A DNA stretch of 64,000 nt from Sphingopyxis terrae subsp. terrae NBRC 15098. GTDB taxonomy: Bacteria > Pseudomonadota > Alphaproteobacteria > Sphingomonadales > Sphingomonadaceae. Under the pieces are notes generated by a model. That model saw nothing but the letters and a program-made list of their open reading frames with translations. It was not told where the DNA came from and made no database searches. The translations under genes were made by a program, and so were the position numbers. This document shows, piece after piece, positions 1 to 9,206 of this stretch. Where the stretch lies: contig NZ_CP013342.1 of the NCBI RefSeq assembly GCF_001610975.1, positions 1,054,001-1,118,000 of the forward strand. The letters run 5' to 3'. The first letter of the stretch is position 1. Every line of letters starts with the position of its first letter.

Positions 1-20
1 CGCACCTCGGGCTTTTTCCC

Positions 21-425
21 ATGGCCGCCAAAGACCAGGGGCTAGGCGAAGAGACGGCCGCCGCCGATGCGAGCGCGCTGGGCGACGCGCCGCGCATTCG
101 CGCGATCCTGACCGCCGCGGCGCGCGACGGACGCAGCGTCAGCTATTCCGAAATACTCGGCGACCTGGGCTTCCGATTCACGCGGCCCAAGATGCGCGCG
201 CTGTGCAAGACGCTGGGCGAGGTCGACCGGATGTGCGCGCTCGACGGCGAACCCGATCTCGCCGTACTTGTGGTGCGCGAGAGCGACCGGCTGCCCGGTC
301 AAGGCTGGTGGGTCGGCGGCACGGCGCTGTTGCTCGGCTACGACGGCCCGTGGGAAGGCGCCGCCGCGGCGCGTTTCATCCGCGAACAGCAACAGATTGC
401 GTTCGATTATTGGGCGTCGCGATAG
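21..425 (+). CDS. Conserved hypothetical protein, sphingomonad type
   Basis: A 134-residue soluble protein. After a low-complexity Ala-rich start comes a compact helical segment (about residues 25-65, containing SVSYSEILGDLG) that resembles a small winged-helix domain, then GQGWWVGG and a C-terminal FIREQQQIAFDYW. Similar short sphingomonad proteins are, as I remember, sometimes labelled ribose-phosphate pyrophosphokinase, but no PRPP-synthase motif is visible and I do not adopt that name. The ATG lies only 20 bases from the window edge, so a longer N-terminus cannot be excluded. It precedes obg by about 100 bases on the same strand. Confidence 0.6.
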   Translation: MAAKDQGLGEETAAADASALGDAPRIRAILTAAARDGRSVSYSEILGDLGFRFTRPKMRALCKTLGEVDRMCALDGEPDLAVLVVRESDRLPGQGWWVGGTALLLGYDGPWEGAAAARFIREQQQIAFDYWASR

Positions 426-512
426 GCCGGAAAATATCGCGGCGCGCAGCAAAGGCAGAGGCATATTGAGCGACGCCATCGCGACCTAGCCAAAAGCCGC
501 CCTTCGCCCTAA

Positions 513-1571
<1,059 letters not shown>

Positions 1572-1642
1572 CGTCGCGGCGCCCGGCGCGGAACGAAACG
1601 CGTCCGCGGGGCATTTGATCGCGGAACAACAAGGAGTTCCTC

Positions 1643-2458
1643 ATGCCTCCCCACGCGTCCCGCGCCCTGCACGCGCCTCTCTCGCTCTGCCTGGCCGCGG
1701 CCACGGCGCTCACCGCCGTCCCGGCCGCCGCGCAGGACGAAGGCGAAACGACCGGCAAGCGCACCCGCGTCTTCGCCGGGCCGCAATTCTGGCCCGAAAC
1801 GCCCGGATCGAAAAAGCTCGTCCTCGGGCCCTTCGTCGACCTCTCGCGCGCCAAGCCCGGCGAGGACTTCGCCTTCGAGGCCCCGGACCAGAGCTTTGGC
1901 TTCGACCTTGTCGACGACAAGAAATTCGACTTCGGCCCGACCGCCAGCATAATCCGCAAGCGCAAGCCCGAAGCCGTCGGCGGCAACCTGCCCAAGGTCG
2001 GACTGACCGTCGAAGCGGGCGCCTTCGCCCAAGCCTGGGTGGCGCCGGCGCTGCGCGTGCGGGTCGAAGCGCGCAAGGGCCTCGGCGGTCATGGCGGCTG
2101 GGTCGGCGATGTCGGGGCCGATTATGTCGCGCGCCAGGGCGACGACTGGCTGTTTTCGATCGGTCCGCGCGTCTCGCTCGGTGACAGCAAATATAGCCGC
2201 GCCTATTTCGGCGTCGCTCCTACTGATGTCGCCGCCTCGGGCCTGCCCGCTTATGATCCCAAGGGCGGCGTGCAATCGGTCGGCGTCACAGCGGGCTATA
2301 TGCGCCAGTTGACGCGAAATTGGGGCGTCGCGGCCTTTGCGCGCTACGACCGCCTCGTCGGCGATGCCGCCGACTCGCCCGTCACCCGCGCCTTCGGTTC
2401 GCGTAACCAACCAGCATTCGGGATCGCGCTGAGCTACACCTTCGGCGGCAAGCGCTAG
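1643..2458 (+). CDS. MipA/OmpV family outer-membrane protein
   Basis: A 271-residue exported beta-barrel. It has a signal peptide ending near AAAQD (about residue 30). The body alternates short amphipathic strands typical of MipA/OmpV proteins, with the family's closing pattern of a long strand followed by the terminal IALSYTFGG. In the family, MipA scaffolds murein synthesis and degradation enzymes, and OmpV members act as porin-like proteins; which applies here cannot be told. It sits 71 bases after obg, with an AAGGAG ribosome site just before the ATG, and may have its own promoter. Confidence 0.8.
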   Translation: MPPHASRALHAPLSLCLAAATALTAVPAAAQDEGETTGKRTRVFAGPQFWPETPGSKKLVLGPFVDLSRAKPGEDFAFEAPDQSFGFDLVDDKKFDFGPTASIIRKRKPEAVGGNLPKVGLTVEAGAFAQAWVAPALRVRVEARKGLGGHGGWVGDVGADYVARQGDDWLFSIGPRVSLGDSKYSRAYFGVAPTDVAASGLPAYDPKGGVQSVGVTAGYMRQLTRNWGVAAFARYDRLVGDAADSPVTRAFGSRNQPAFGIALSYTFGGKR

Positions 2459-2555
2459 GCCGCGCGGACAAATTCCAACGCCGCAGGGACTGCAGCTAAC
2501 CGCCAGCTCGTTCGGAAAGCTGCCTTTCCGGAAACGACCGTTTGCGGCCGTTCGC

Positions 2556-2921
2556 TTAAACCCTTCGAATTAGACGAACGAAAATTGGCAACGCGAGTGC
2601 GGCGGCGAACATAGAGCTTTGAATTAGACCGAGAAGGAGTTGCCATTCGATAGGCACATCTCGCGCATGAGTGCCGACGTCTGCGCTAAAAATCCATAAT
2701 GTGACGCTGATATCGACGGCATAGAGAACTATGAAGGCGGCCACGAAATTTGGTAACGTCACGGCCTGACGATATGTGACCGTCGCAGCGATCAACCACA
2801 AAGCGCCAAAGATAATCGCGCTGATTTGGCCGGGCACTGAGACCCCATACAAGAAAGGCACCCAATGCCATTGTAAGGTCAAGGCATAGAGCATGACAGC
2901 AGGAAATTTGTTTCGGGCCAT
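2556..2921 (-). CDS. Small hypothetical membrane protein
   Basis: A 121-residue protein with about four hydrophobic helices (roughly residues 8-28, 32-52, 58-78 and 95-118) and a basic C-terminus (RLIRRV). I recognise no family. The stretch around it (about 2530-2950) is visibly less GC-rich than its neighbours, and codon use is more A/T-ending than in obg or the next gene, which suggests recent acquisition or weak selection. It stands alone between convergent and same-strand neighbours. The coding call rests on length and regular hydrophobic periodicity only. Confidence 0.5.
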   Translation of the reverse strand: MARNKFPAVMLYALTLQWHWVPFLYGVSVPGQISAIIFGALWLIAATVTYRQAVTLPNFVAAFIVLYAVDISVTLWIFSADVGTHARDVPIEWQLLLGLIQSSMFAAALALPIFVRLIRRV

Positions 2922-2983
2922 GCGGTTCTTACTAGTGGCTCAGGGTTTACAGAAAGATGTCCGCTTCCCATCCAAAACAGACG

Positions 2984-3811
2984 CTATTCCTTATCGTCCG
3001 GCTTGAGCAGCGCGCCTACCAGCCTGCCGCGCTGGTAGCGGCCCTTGCGTTCGTGCGGGATGGTGTAGAGCGCGGTCAGGAAGCGTTTGTCCCACTCGGT
3101 CAGTTCGCGCTTGCCCTGGCGGTCGTCGAACAGGCCGAGGATCGATTGCGACTGGGGCTCGGCGCGGATGCGGATGCCGCTCAGCGCGACGAAGGCGGCA
3201 TAGTCGGTCACCGCGCGCAACGTGGCGCCCTCGGCGTCGTTGACGTCGATGACGATCGTCGCGCCTTCGATGCTGCGGAGGGTTTGCGGCCCGATCAGGC
3301 TGAGGCCGCCGCTGGTCCGGCGGACCGAATACCACCAGCGCACCGGCTTATCGAGCTCGACGAGGTCGCGGATGTCGGGGCCGCTCATATCGGCGAACTG
3401 GCCCGGATAGCGGGCCTTGAACAGCTTGATGAAATTCGCGCCGTCGTCGACGAAGAGGAGGAGGACGTTTGTGTCGCATTTGCCGTCGGCGATTCTTGCG
3501 CCGCTCGAGCGGACGGTGTCGCGAAACCAGCCCTCGACGAGCGCGGCATGTTCATCCGACAGGCCGAGCGCGCGCGGGCAGAGCCTGACCGTCCAGCGCG
3601 CGACGCTGTCCTGGGAATAGATGCCGGGCGCGACGCCGAGGGTGCGGATGAAGGCGTTGGCGCGCTTCTTCGCTTCCTCGCGCGTCAGCCGCTCGCCCTC
3701 GACGACGATGTCGTCGGGCGAGCGCAGCGTTGGATCGGCGGCAGGTTCGGCGAAGGCCGCGGGTGTCTGCGCGAACAGCGCGGCGGCAAGCAGAAGGCGG
3801 GGGAAGTGCAT
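2984..3811 (-). CDS. Exported conserved hypothetical protein
   Basis: A 275-residue secreted protein of unknown function. The chosen ATG is preceded by AGGAAGGA and gives a clean signal peptide (MHFPRLLLAAALFAQTPAAFA). The mature part opens with DDIVVEGERLTREEAKKRA and contains two well-spaced cysteines (RLCPRALGL and DGKCDTNV) that could form a disulfide. I recall similar proteins in sphingomonads, where the IVVEGERL opening recurs, but no catalytic motif can be named. A start 30 bases further upstream is open but would bury the signal peptide behind ten polar residues. Confidence 0.7.
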   Translation of the reverse strand: MHFPRLLLAAALFAQTPAAFAEPAADPTLRSPDDIVVEGERLTREEAKKRANAFIRTLGVAPGIYSQDSVARWTVRLCPRALGLSDEHAALVEGWFRDTVRSSGARIADGKCDTNVLLLFVDDGANFIKLFKARYPGQFADMSGPDIRDLVELDKPVRWWYSVRRTSGGLSLIGPQTLRSIEGATIVIDVNDAEGATLRAVTDYAAFVALSGIRIRAEPQSQSILGLFDDRQGKRELTEWDKRFLTALYTIPHERKGRYQRGRLVGALLKPDDKE

Positions 3812-3871
3812 CGGCCTGATTCCTTCCTGTCGGGCAGCCAACCCTAAATCATTGGGATCAATTGCAGAAGC

Positions 3872-4135
3872 TCAATTCTCTCCGCTCTGGAGCGTTGGCA
3901 GCCGCGCGAGCATCGCGACGAGTTGCGCCTGGCTGGTCGCGCCGGTCTTGCGGAAGATGCCTTTCAGGACGAAGCGCGCGGCGTTGAGGCTGACGGCGCG
4001 GAGCGCGGCATAGTGCTGCAGCGACTTGCCGCCGGCGAGCCAGACCGCGAGGCGCGCCTCGGTCGGGGTCAGTCCGTACCATTGCGCGACGCGGTCGATC
4101 TCGACCACCGGCGTTTCGCCGACCGCGCTGCCCAT
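3872..4135 (-). pseudogene. LuxR-type DNA-binding domain, probable 5'-truncated remnant
   Basis: The 87-residue frame is a single LuxR/GerE helix-turn-helix: YGLTPTEARLAVWLAGG, then a recognition-helix region (SLNAARFVLKGIFRKTG) and the usual closing LVAMLARLP. LuxR proteins normally carry 200-350 residues of sensor domain ahead of this. Upstream in the same frame, coding-like sequence (WGDGWTPPGGIALGASLIVT) continues to an in-frame stop near 4236 with no good start codon. I therefore infer a truncated regulator that has lost its sensor. A free-standing HTH protein starting at the ATG is the alternative. Confidence 0.5.
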
Positions 4136-4283
4136 TGTGACGATCAGCGAGGCACCGAGCGCGATGCCGCCGGGGGGCGTCCACCCATCACCCCAAAGTG
4201 GACGTTCGATCAGCTTGGAACGTGTTGGCGCGCCTTAGTCTAATTTCGTTGGCGCGCAGGCATCGGCGCGCTATCGGGCGCGC

Positions 4284-5387
4284 ATGTTGTTCGCGCCCGC
4301 CTCCTGCCCGCGGCTGATCGTCAAGATCGGATCGGCGTTGCTCGTCGATGAAGGCGGCGCGGTGCGGCGCGACTGGCTGGCCGGGATCGCCGCCGACATC
4401 GCGGCACGTTGCCGCGCCGGGCAGCAGGTTGCCGTGGTGTCGTCGGGGGCGATTGCGCTCGGCGCCCGCCGTCTCGGGCTTGCCAAGGGCGGGCGCGCCA
4501 GCCTTGAGGATGCGCAGGCGGCGGCAGCGACCGGTCAGATTGCACTGTCGCAGGTTTGGGCCGAGGTTTTGGGCGCCGAAGGGCTGACCGCAGCGCAGAT
4601 CCTCGTCACGCTCGACGATCTCGAACATCGCCGCCGCTACCTCAACGCCGCCGCGACGCTCGACCGGCTGCTCACCCTGGGTGTGGTTCCGATCATCAAC
4701 GAGAACGACAGCGTCGCGACCGAGGAAATCCGCTTCGGCGACAACGACCGGCTCGCGGCGCGCGTCGCGCAGGCGGCGGGTGCCGGCGGCGTCGTCCTGC
4801 TCTCCGACATCGACGGCCTTTATGATCGCAATCCGTCGCAGCCCGGCGCGACGCATATCGCGCGCGTCGACCGCATCGACGCCGCGATCGAGGCGATGGC
4901 CGACACCGGATCGGCATCGGGCATGGGGTCGGGCGGCATGGTATCCAAGATCGCGGCGGCGCGCATCGCCAATTCGGCGGGCGCGAGCCTCGCCATCGCG
5001 TCGGGGCGGATCGGGCGCCCCCTGTCGGCCGACGCGCGCCACACGCTCTTTGCGGCCGAACGCGGCGCAAGCGCGCGCAAGGCATGGCTCGCGGGCGGGC
5101 TCACCGCCAAGGGACGGCTGACGATCGACGCCGGGGCGGTGCGCGCGCTTGCCGGCGGCGCCAGCCTGCTCGCCGCCGGCGTGACCGATGCATCGGGTGA
5201 CTTTGCACGCGGCGATATCCTCGACATCGCCGGTCCCGACGGGCGCACGATCGCGCGCGGATTGTCGGAATATACCGCCGCCGATGCGCAGGCGATCCTC
5301 GGCCTCGGCCGCGATGCGCAGGAGGCCGCGCTCGGCTATGCGCCGCGTGCGGCAATCGTCCACCGCGACCATCTGGTCCTGTTGTGA
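4284..5387 (+). CDS. proB: Glutamate 5-kinase
   Basis: ProB phosphorylates L-glutamate with ATP, the first and feedback-controlled step of proline synthesis. The 367 residues comprise an amino-acid-kinase domain (about 8-260: LIVKIGSALLVD, VSSGAIALG, NENDSV, SDIDGLYDRNP, and the GSGGMVSKI loop) and a C-terminal PUA domain (about 280-360), the standard two-domain form. Its stop overlaps the GTG start of the next gene (GTGA), pointing to translational coupling. proA is not in this window. Confidence 0.95.
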   Translation: MLFAPASCPRLIVKIGSALLVDEGGAVRRDWLAGIAADIAARCRAGQQVAVVSSGAIALGARRLGLAKGGRASLEDAQAAAATGQIALSQVWAEVLGAEGLTAAQILVTLDDLEHRRRYLNAAATLDRLLTLGVVPIINENDSVATEEIRFGDNDRLAARVAQAAGAGGVVLLSDIDGLYDRNPSQPGATHIARVDRIDAAIEAMADTGSASGMGSGGMVSKIAAARIANSAGASLAIASGRIGRPLSADARHTLFAAERGASARKAWLAGGLTAKGRLTIDAGAVRALAGGASLLAAGVTDASGDFARGDILDIAGPDGRTIARGLSEYTAADAQAILGLGRDAQEAALGYAPRAAIVHRDHLVLL

Positions 5388-6316
5388 CCGCGCCGGACCA
5401 GCCGCGCGTTCTGGCCATGACCGGCGCAACCGGCTTCGTCGGCGGCGCGACATTGCAGCGGGCGGTTGCGGCCGGATGGCAGGTGCGGGCGCTGACGCGG
5501 CGGGCGCAAGAACCGCGCGATGGCGTTACCTGGATCGACGGCGCGCTCGACCGGCCCGACAGCCTTGCTGCGATGATCGCGGGCGCCGATGCGGTGTTGC
5601 ACATCGCCGGCGTCGTCAACGTGCCGACGCGCGCCGCGTTCGAGGCGGGCAATGCCATAGCGACCGCCAATGTGGTAGCCGCCGCCCGCGATGCGGGGGT
5701 GGCGCGCTTCGTCCACGTCTCGTCGCTCGCCGCGCGCCAGCCGGCACTTTCCAACTATGGCTGGTCGAAGGAGCGCGCCGAAGCCGTGGTGATGGAAAGC
5801 GCGCTCGAATGGACCATCATCCGGCCGCCCGCCGTCTTCGGCCCGGGCGACACCGACATGCTCGACCTGTTCCGTATGGTGGGCCGCGGCATCGCGCTGC
5901 TCCCCCCGCCGGGGCGGATGTCGGCGATCTATGTCGACGAACTGGCGCGCCTGCTGCTGGCGGTGACGGCCGACCGCAAAGAAACCGTTGGCCGGATCTA
6001 TGAACCCGACGACGGTCAGGTCGGGGGCTGGACGCACCGCGAATTTGCGAAAGCTATCGGCCGCGCGATCGGGCGGCCGAACGTGACGGCGCTGTCGGTG
6101 CCGGCGGCGGTGCTCAAGGCGGGCGGGCATCTCGACCGCCTCGTCCGCCGCGATCGCGCCAAGCTGACTCCCGACCGCGCCGCCTATATCGCGCATCCCG
6201 ACTGGGTCGCAGCCGCCGGGACACAGCCGCCAACAGCGCTGTGGCAGCCCGCGCTCGCCACCGATGAGGCACTGGCCCGAACGGTGCGCTGGTACCGCGA
6301 ACAGGGCTGGCTCTGA
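5384..6316 (+). CDS. NAD(P)-dependent epimerase/dehydratase (extended SDR)
   Basis: A 310-residue extended short-chain dehydrogenase/reductase. The Rossmann glycine motif TGATGFVGG is at 13-21 and the catalytic Tyr and Lys are in YGWSK (125-129), preceded by HVSSLAA. The substrate side is not diagnostic; relatives include NDUFA9-like and complex I-associated SDRs and sugar epimerases. The start is GTG, overlapping the proB stop by four bases, so the two are co-translated, although no proline-pathway role is known for this family. Confidence 0.85.
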   Translation: MTAPDQPRVLAMTGATGFVGGATLQRAVAAGWQVRALTRRAQEPRDGVTWIDGALDRPDSLAAMIAGADAVLHIAGVVNVPTRAAFEAGNAIATANVVAAARDAGVARFVHVSSLAARQPALSNYGWSKERAEAVVMESALEWTIIRPPAVFGPGDTDMLDLFRMVGRGIALLPPPGRMSAIYVDELARLLLAVTADRKETVGRIYEPDDGQVGGWTHREFAKAIGRAIGRPNVTALSVPAAVLKAGGHLDRLVRRDRAKLTPDRAAYIAHPDWVAAAGTQPPTALWQPALATDEALARTVRWYREQGWL

Positions 6317-6394
6317 CGTCGCCCGTGGGGCTTCGTCGGACGCCCGTCGAAGCTTGGATTGCCAAGGCCGGGCGGGCGGATTAGGCACGGGGGC

Positions 6395-8383
6395 ATGACC
6401 GACACCAGCGCCACGCCGCCCCAGACCCCCGATTCCGCCGGCCCCTGGGCCATTCCGGTTCGCCGCCCGCTGCCGGGCGACGACCGGCCGCGCGGTGGCA
6501 CCAGCTTTCCGCGCAAGGTTTGGAACCTGCTCGTCGCGATCAAGGACGGGCTCGCGCTCCTGTTCCTCCTGCTCTTTTTCGTCGGGCTGTTCGCGCTGCT
6601 CTCCGGCCGTCCCAATGCGTCGCTGCCCGTCAGCAAGGGCGCGCTCGTCGTCGAACTCGACGGCGTACTGAGCGAACAACCGGCCGAGGTCGATCCCTTT
6701 GCCGCCGTGTCGGGCGGCGATCGGATGAAGGAATATCGCACCCGCGACGTCGTCCGCGCTATCGAAACCGCGGCGAAGGACGACCGCGTCAGCGCCGTCG
6801 TTCTCGACCTCGACCGCTTCGTCGGCGGCGGACAGGTATCGCTTGCCGAAGTCGGCGCTGCGGTCGACAAGGTGCGGGCGGCCAAGAAGCCCGTACTCGC
6901 CTTCGCCACCGCCTATACGACCGACAGCTATCAGCTCGCCGCGCACGCGAGCGAAATATGGACCGACAGCATCGGCGGCGTCGCCGTCGCCGGCCCCGGC
7001 GGATCGCGCCTCTATTACAAGGGGCTGATGGACCGGCTCGGCATCACCGCGAACATCTATCGCGTCGGCACTTTCAAGAGCGCGGTCGAACCTTATCTGC
7101 GCAGCGACCAGTCGCCCGAGGCGAAGGAGGCCAATCTGGCCTACGCCTCGGTGCTGTGGGACACCTGGCTCGCCGAAGTGAAGAAGGCGCGGCCGCAGGC
7201 AAAGCTCGACGCGGTGCTGGCCACGCCAGCCGCGGTGGTGAAGGCTGCGAACAATGATCTCAGCAAGGCGTCGCTCGACGCCGGCCTGGTCGACAAAATC
7301 GGCGGCCGGCTCGCCTTTGGCGAGCGCGTCGCCGAAATCGCCGGCGCGCCCGACGATAGCCAGCCCTGGGCTTATAATGCGATCCCGCTCAAAAACTGGG
7401 TCGCCGCGAACCCGCCCGAAGCCAAGGGCGCCGCGATCGCGGTCGTTCCCGTCGTGGGCACCATCGTCGACGGCAAGGCGCGCCCCGGCAGCGCTGGCGG
7501 CGATACGATCGCTGAACATATTCTCGACGCCGCGTCGGACGACGGGGTCAAGGCGATCGTGCTGCGCGTCGATTCGCCCGGCGGATCGGTGCTGGCGTCC
7601 GAACAGATCCGCCAGGCGCTGCTCGTCGCCAAGGCGAAAAAGCTGCCGATCGTCGTCTCGATGGCGAATGTTGCGGCCTCGGGCGGCTATTGGGTTTCAA
7701 CCCCCGCCGACCGCATCTTCGCCGAGCCCGAGACGATCACCGGCTCGATCGGCGTGTTCGGCATCCTGCCGAGCTTCGACAAGACGCTCGCCAAGATCGG
7801 CGTCACCACCGACGGCATCCGCACGACGCCGCTGTCGGGCCAGCCCGACATCCTCGGCGGCGTCAACGAGGAGTTCAACCAGCTCGCGCAGGCGGGGGTC
7901 GAGGACGTCTATGCCCGCTTCACCGGCCTCGTCGCAAAAAGCCGCAAGCAGCCCGTCGAAAAGATCGAAGCGATCGCCGAGGGCCGCGTCTGGGCGGGCG
8001 GCACCGCGCGCCAGATCGGGCTGGTCGACCAGTTCGGCGGCCTGCCCGACGCGCTCGCGGCCGCGGCGAAGCTTGCCAAGGTCGATGGCGCCTTCCACGC
8101 CAAATATTTCGAGGAAGAGCCGAGCGAGTGGTCGAAGATGCTCGCCGCCTGGACCGGCGCCGAGCAGGATGAAACCGCGCTCGCGCCGCGTGGCTGGTTC
8201 GGTATTGCGGCAATGAACCGCACCCTCGCCGAGCGCCGGCTGGTGCAGGATATGCAGATGCTGACGAGCAGCGGATCGGTACAGGCCGCCTGTCTCGACT
8301 GCCGTGCCTATCTGCCGCCCGTTCCGGCCGGCTCGGCAGAGGCGAAAGGCCTGATCGGGATGCTGGCGTTCCTTTTGAAATAG
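6395..8383 (+). CDS. sppA: Signal peptide peptidase SppA, 67-kDa type
   Basis: A membrane-bound serine protease that degrades cleaved signal peptides. It has 662 residues with a polar N-terminus, one membrane anchor (about 48-70) and two tandem S49 domains. The dyad is split as in the E. coli enzyme: Lys228 in TFKSAVEPY of the first domain, and Ser429 in VAASGGYWVS of the second, followed by ETITGSIGVFG. I chose the ATG at 6395 (MTDTSATPP) over an upstream in-frame TTG because the intervening residues look non-coding. The promoter is probably in the 80 bases after the epimerase gene. Confidence 0.93.
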   Translation: MTDTSATPPQTPDSAGPWAIPVRRPLPGDDRPRGGTSFPRKVWNLLVAIKDGLALLFLLLFFVGLFALLSGRPNASLPVSKGALVVELDGVLSEQPAEVDPFAAVSGGDRMKEYRTRDVVRAIETAAKDDRVSAVVLDLDRFVGGGQVSLAEVGAAVDKVRAAKKPVLAFATAYTTDSYQLAAHASEIWTDSIGGVAVAGPGGSRLYYKGLMDRLGITANIYRVGTFKSAVEPYLRSDQSPEAKEANLAYASVLWDTWLAEVKKARPQAKLDAVLATPAAVVKAANNDLSKASLDAGLVDKIGGRLAFGERVAEIAGAPDDSQPWAYNAIPLKNWVAANPPEAKGAAIAVVPVVGTIVDGKARPGSAGGDTIAEHILDAASDDGVKAIVLRVDSPGGSVLASEQIRQALLVAKAKKLPIVVSMANVAASGGYWVSTPADRIFAEPETITGSIGVFGILPSFDKTLAKIGVTTDGIRTTPLSGQPDILGGVNEEFNQLAQAGVEDVYARFTGLVAKSRKQPVEKIEAIAEGRVWAGGTARQIGLVDQFGGLPDALAAAAKLAKVDGAFHAKYFEEEPSEWSKMLAAWTGAEQDETALAPRGWFGIAAMNRTLAERRLVQDMQMLTSSGSVQAACLDCRAYLPPVPAGSAEAKGLIGMLAFLLK

Positions 8384-8491
8384 CGAAGCGGCACATCGCC
8401 GGGCGGTTTGAAACAATATTGCTGTAAACGCCGCCGAATCGCCGGGGCTTGCCGCCATCGGCAAAGGCGTATAAAGCCGCGGCCAATGTCC

Positions 8492-8513
8492 GGCCGCCCC
8501 GCGAGGGGCGGCC
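8492..8513 (+). promoter_or_regulatory. Perfect GNRA-capped hairpin in the trcR leader
   Basis: A nine-base-pair perfect stem (GGCCGCCCC / GGGGCGGCC) closed by a GCGA tetraloop, followed by CTTATTATTT and then GGAGAAG before the ATG at 8544. It could be the sppA terminator or a structured 5' leader of trcR. The run after the stem is only moderately T-rich, so both readings stay open. Confidence 0.6.
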
Positions 8514-8543
8514 CTTATTATTTCCGCTTTTGGAGAAGCAGTC

Positions 8544-9203
8544 ATGGCCAATGCCGATGCCACCCCGCTGATGCCGCATGCGACCGCCGCCTGGCTGGTC
8601 GACAACACCGGCCTGACCTTTGCGCAGATCGCCGATTATTGCGGCATCCACATCCTGGAAGTGCAGGCGATCGCCGACGAAACCGCGGCGACCAAATATA
8701 CCGGCCGCGATCCGGTTCGCGCCCACGAACTGTCGATGGAAGAGATTGAAAAGGGCCAGAACGACCCGAACTACAAGCTCAAGATGACGAAGCAGGCGCA
8801 GGATACCATCCGCCGCACCCGCGGCCCGCGCTACACGCCGGTCAGCAAGCGTCAGGACAAGCCCGACGGCATCGCCTGGATCCTGAAGAACCATCCCGAA
8901 GTGTCGGATGGCGCGATCGGCAAGCTGATCGGCACGACGCGCAACACCATCGGCGCGATCCGCGATCGCAGCCACTGGAACAGCGCGAACATCGTGCCCA
9001 AGGATCCGGTGACGCTCGGTCTCTGCTCGCAGCGCGAACTCGACGCGATCGTCGCGAAGGCGGCGAAAAAGGCGGGGATCAAGGCCCCCGAAGACAGCCG
9101 CTTCGAAGGCGACCGCGAGGCGCTGCTCGAGGAACTGCGCGCCGAGCGCAGCGCCGCCGCCGAAGCACGCGCGGCAGAGGATCATTCGGACGACGAAGCC
9201 TGA
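8544..9203 (+). CDS. trcR: Cell-cycle transcriptional regulator TrcR (DUF1013)
   Basis: 219 residues matching the alphaproteobacterial DUF1013 family. In Caulobacter, TrcR associates with RNA polymerase and affects cell-cycle gene expression. Seen here: an N-terminal helical domain (TAAWLVDNTGLTFAQIADYC), the central GRDPVRAHELS and RRTRGPRYTPVSKRQDKPD segments, then a helix-turn-helix-like part (GAIGKLIGTTRNTIGAIRDR) and an acidic C-tail. The ATG follows a clear GGAGAAG site. The gene lies downstream of a strong hairpin leader, and the next gene starts 3 bases after its stop. Confidence 0.9.
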   Translation: MANADATPLMPHATAAWLVDNTGLTFAQIADYCGIHILEVQAIADETAATKYTGRDPVRAHELSMEEIEKGQNDPNYKLKMTKQAQDTIRRTRGPRYTPVSKRQDKPDGIAWILKNHPEVSDGAIGKLIGTTRNTIGAIRDRSHWNSANIVPKDPVTLGLCSQRELDAIVAKAAKKAGIKAPEDSRFEGDREALLEELRAERSAAAEARAAEDHSDDEA

Positions 9204-9206
9204 CGC

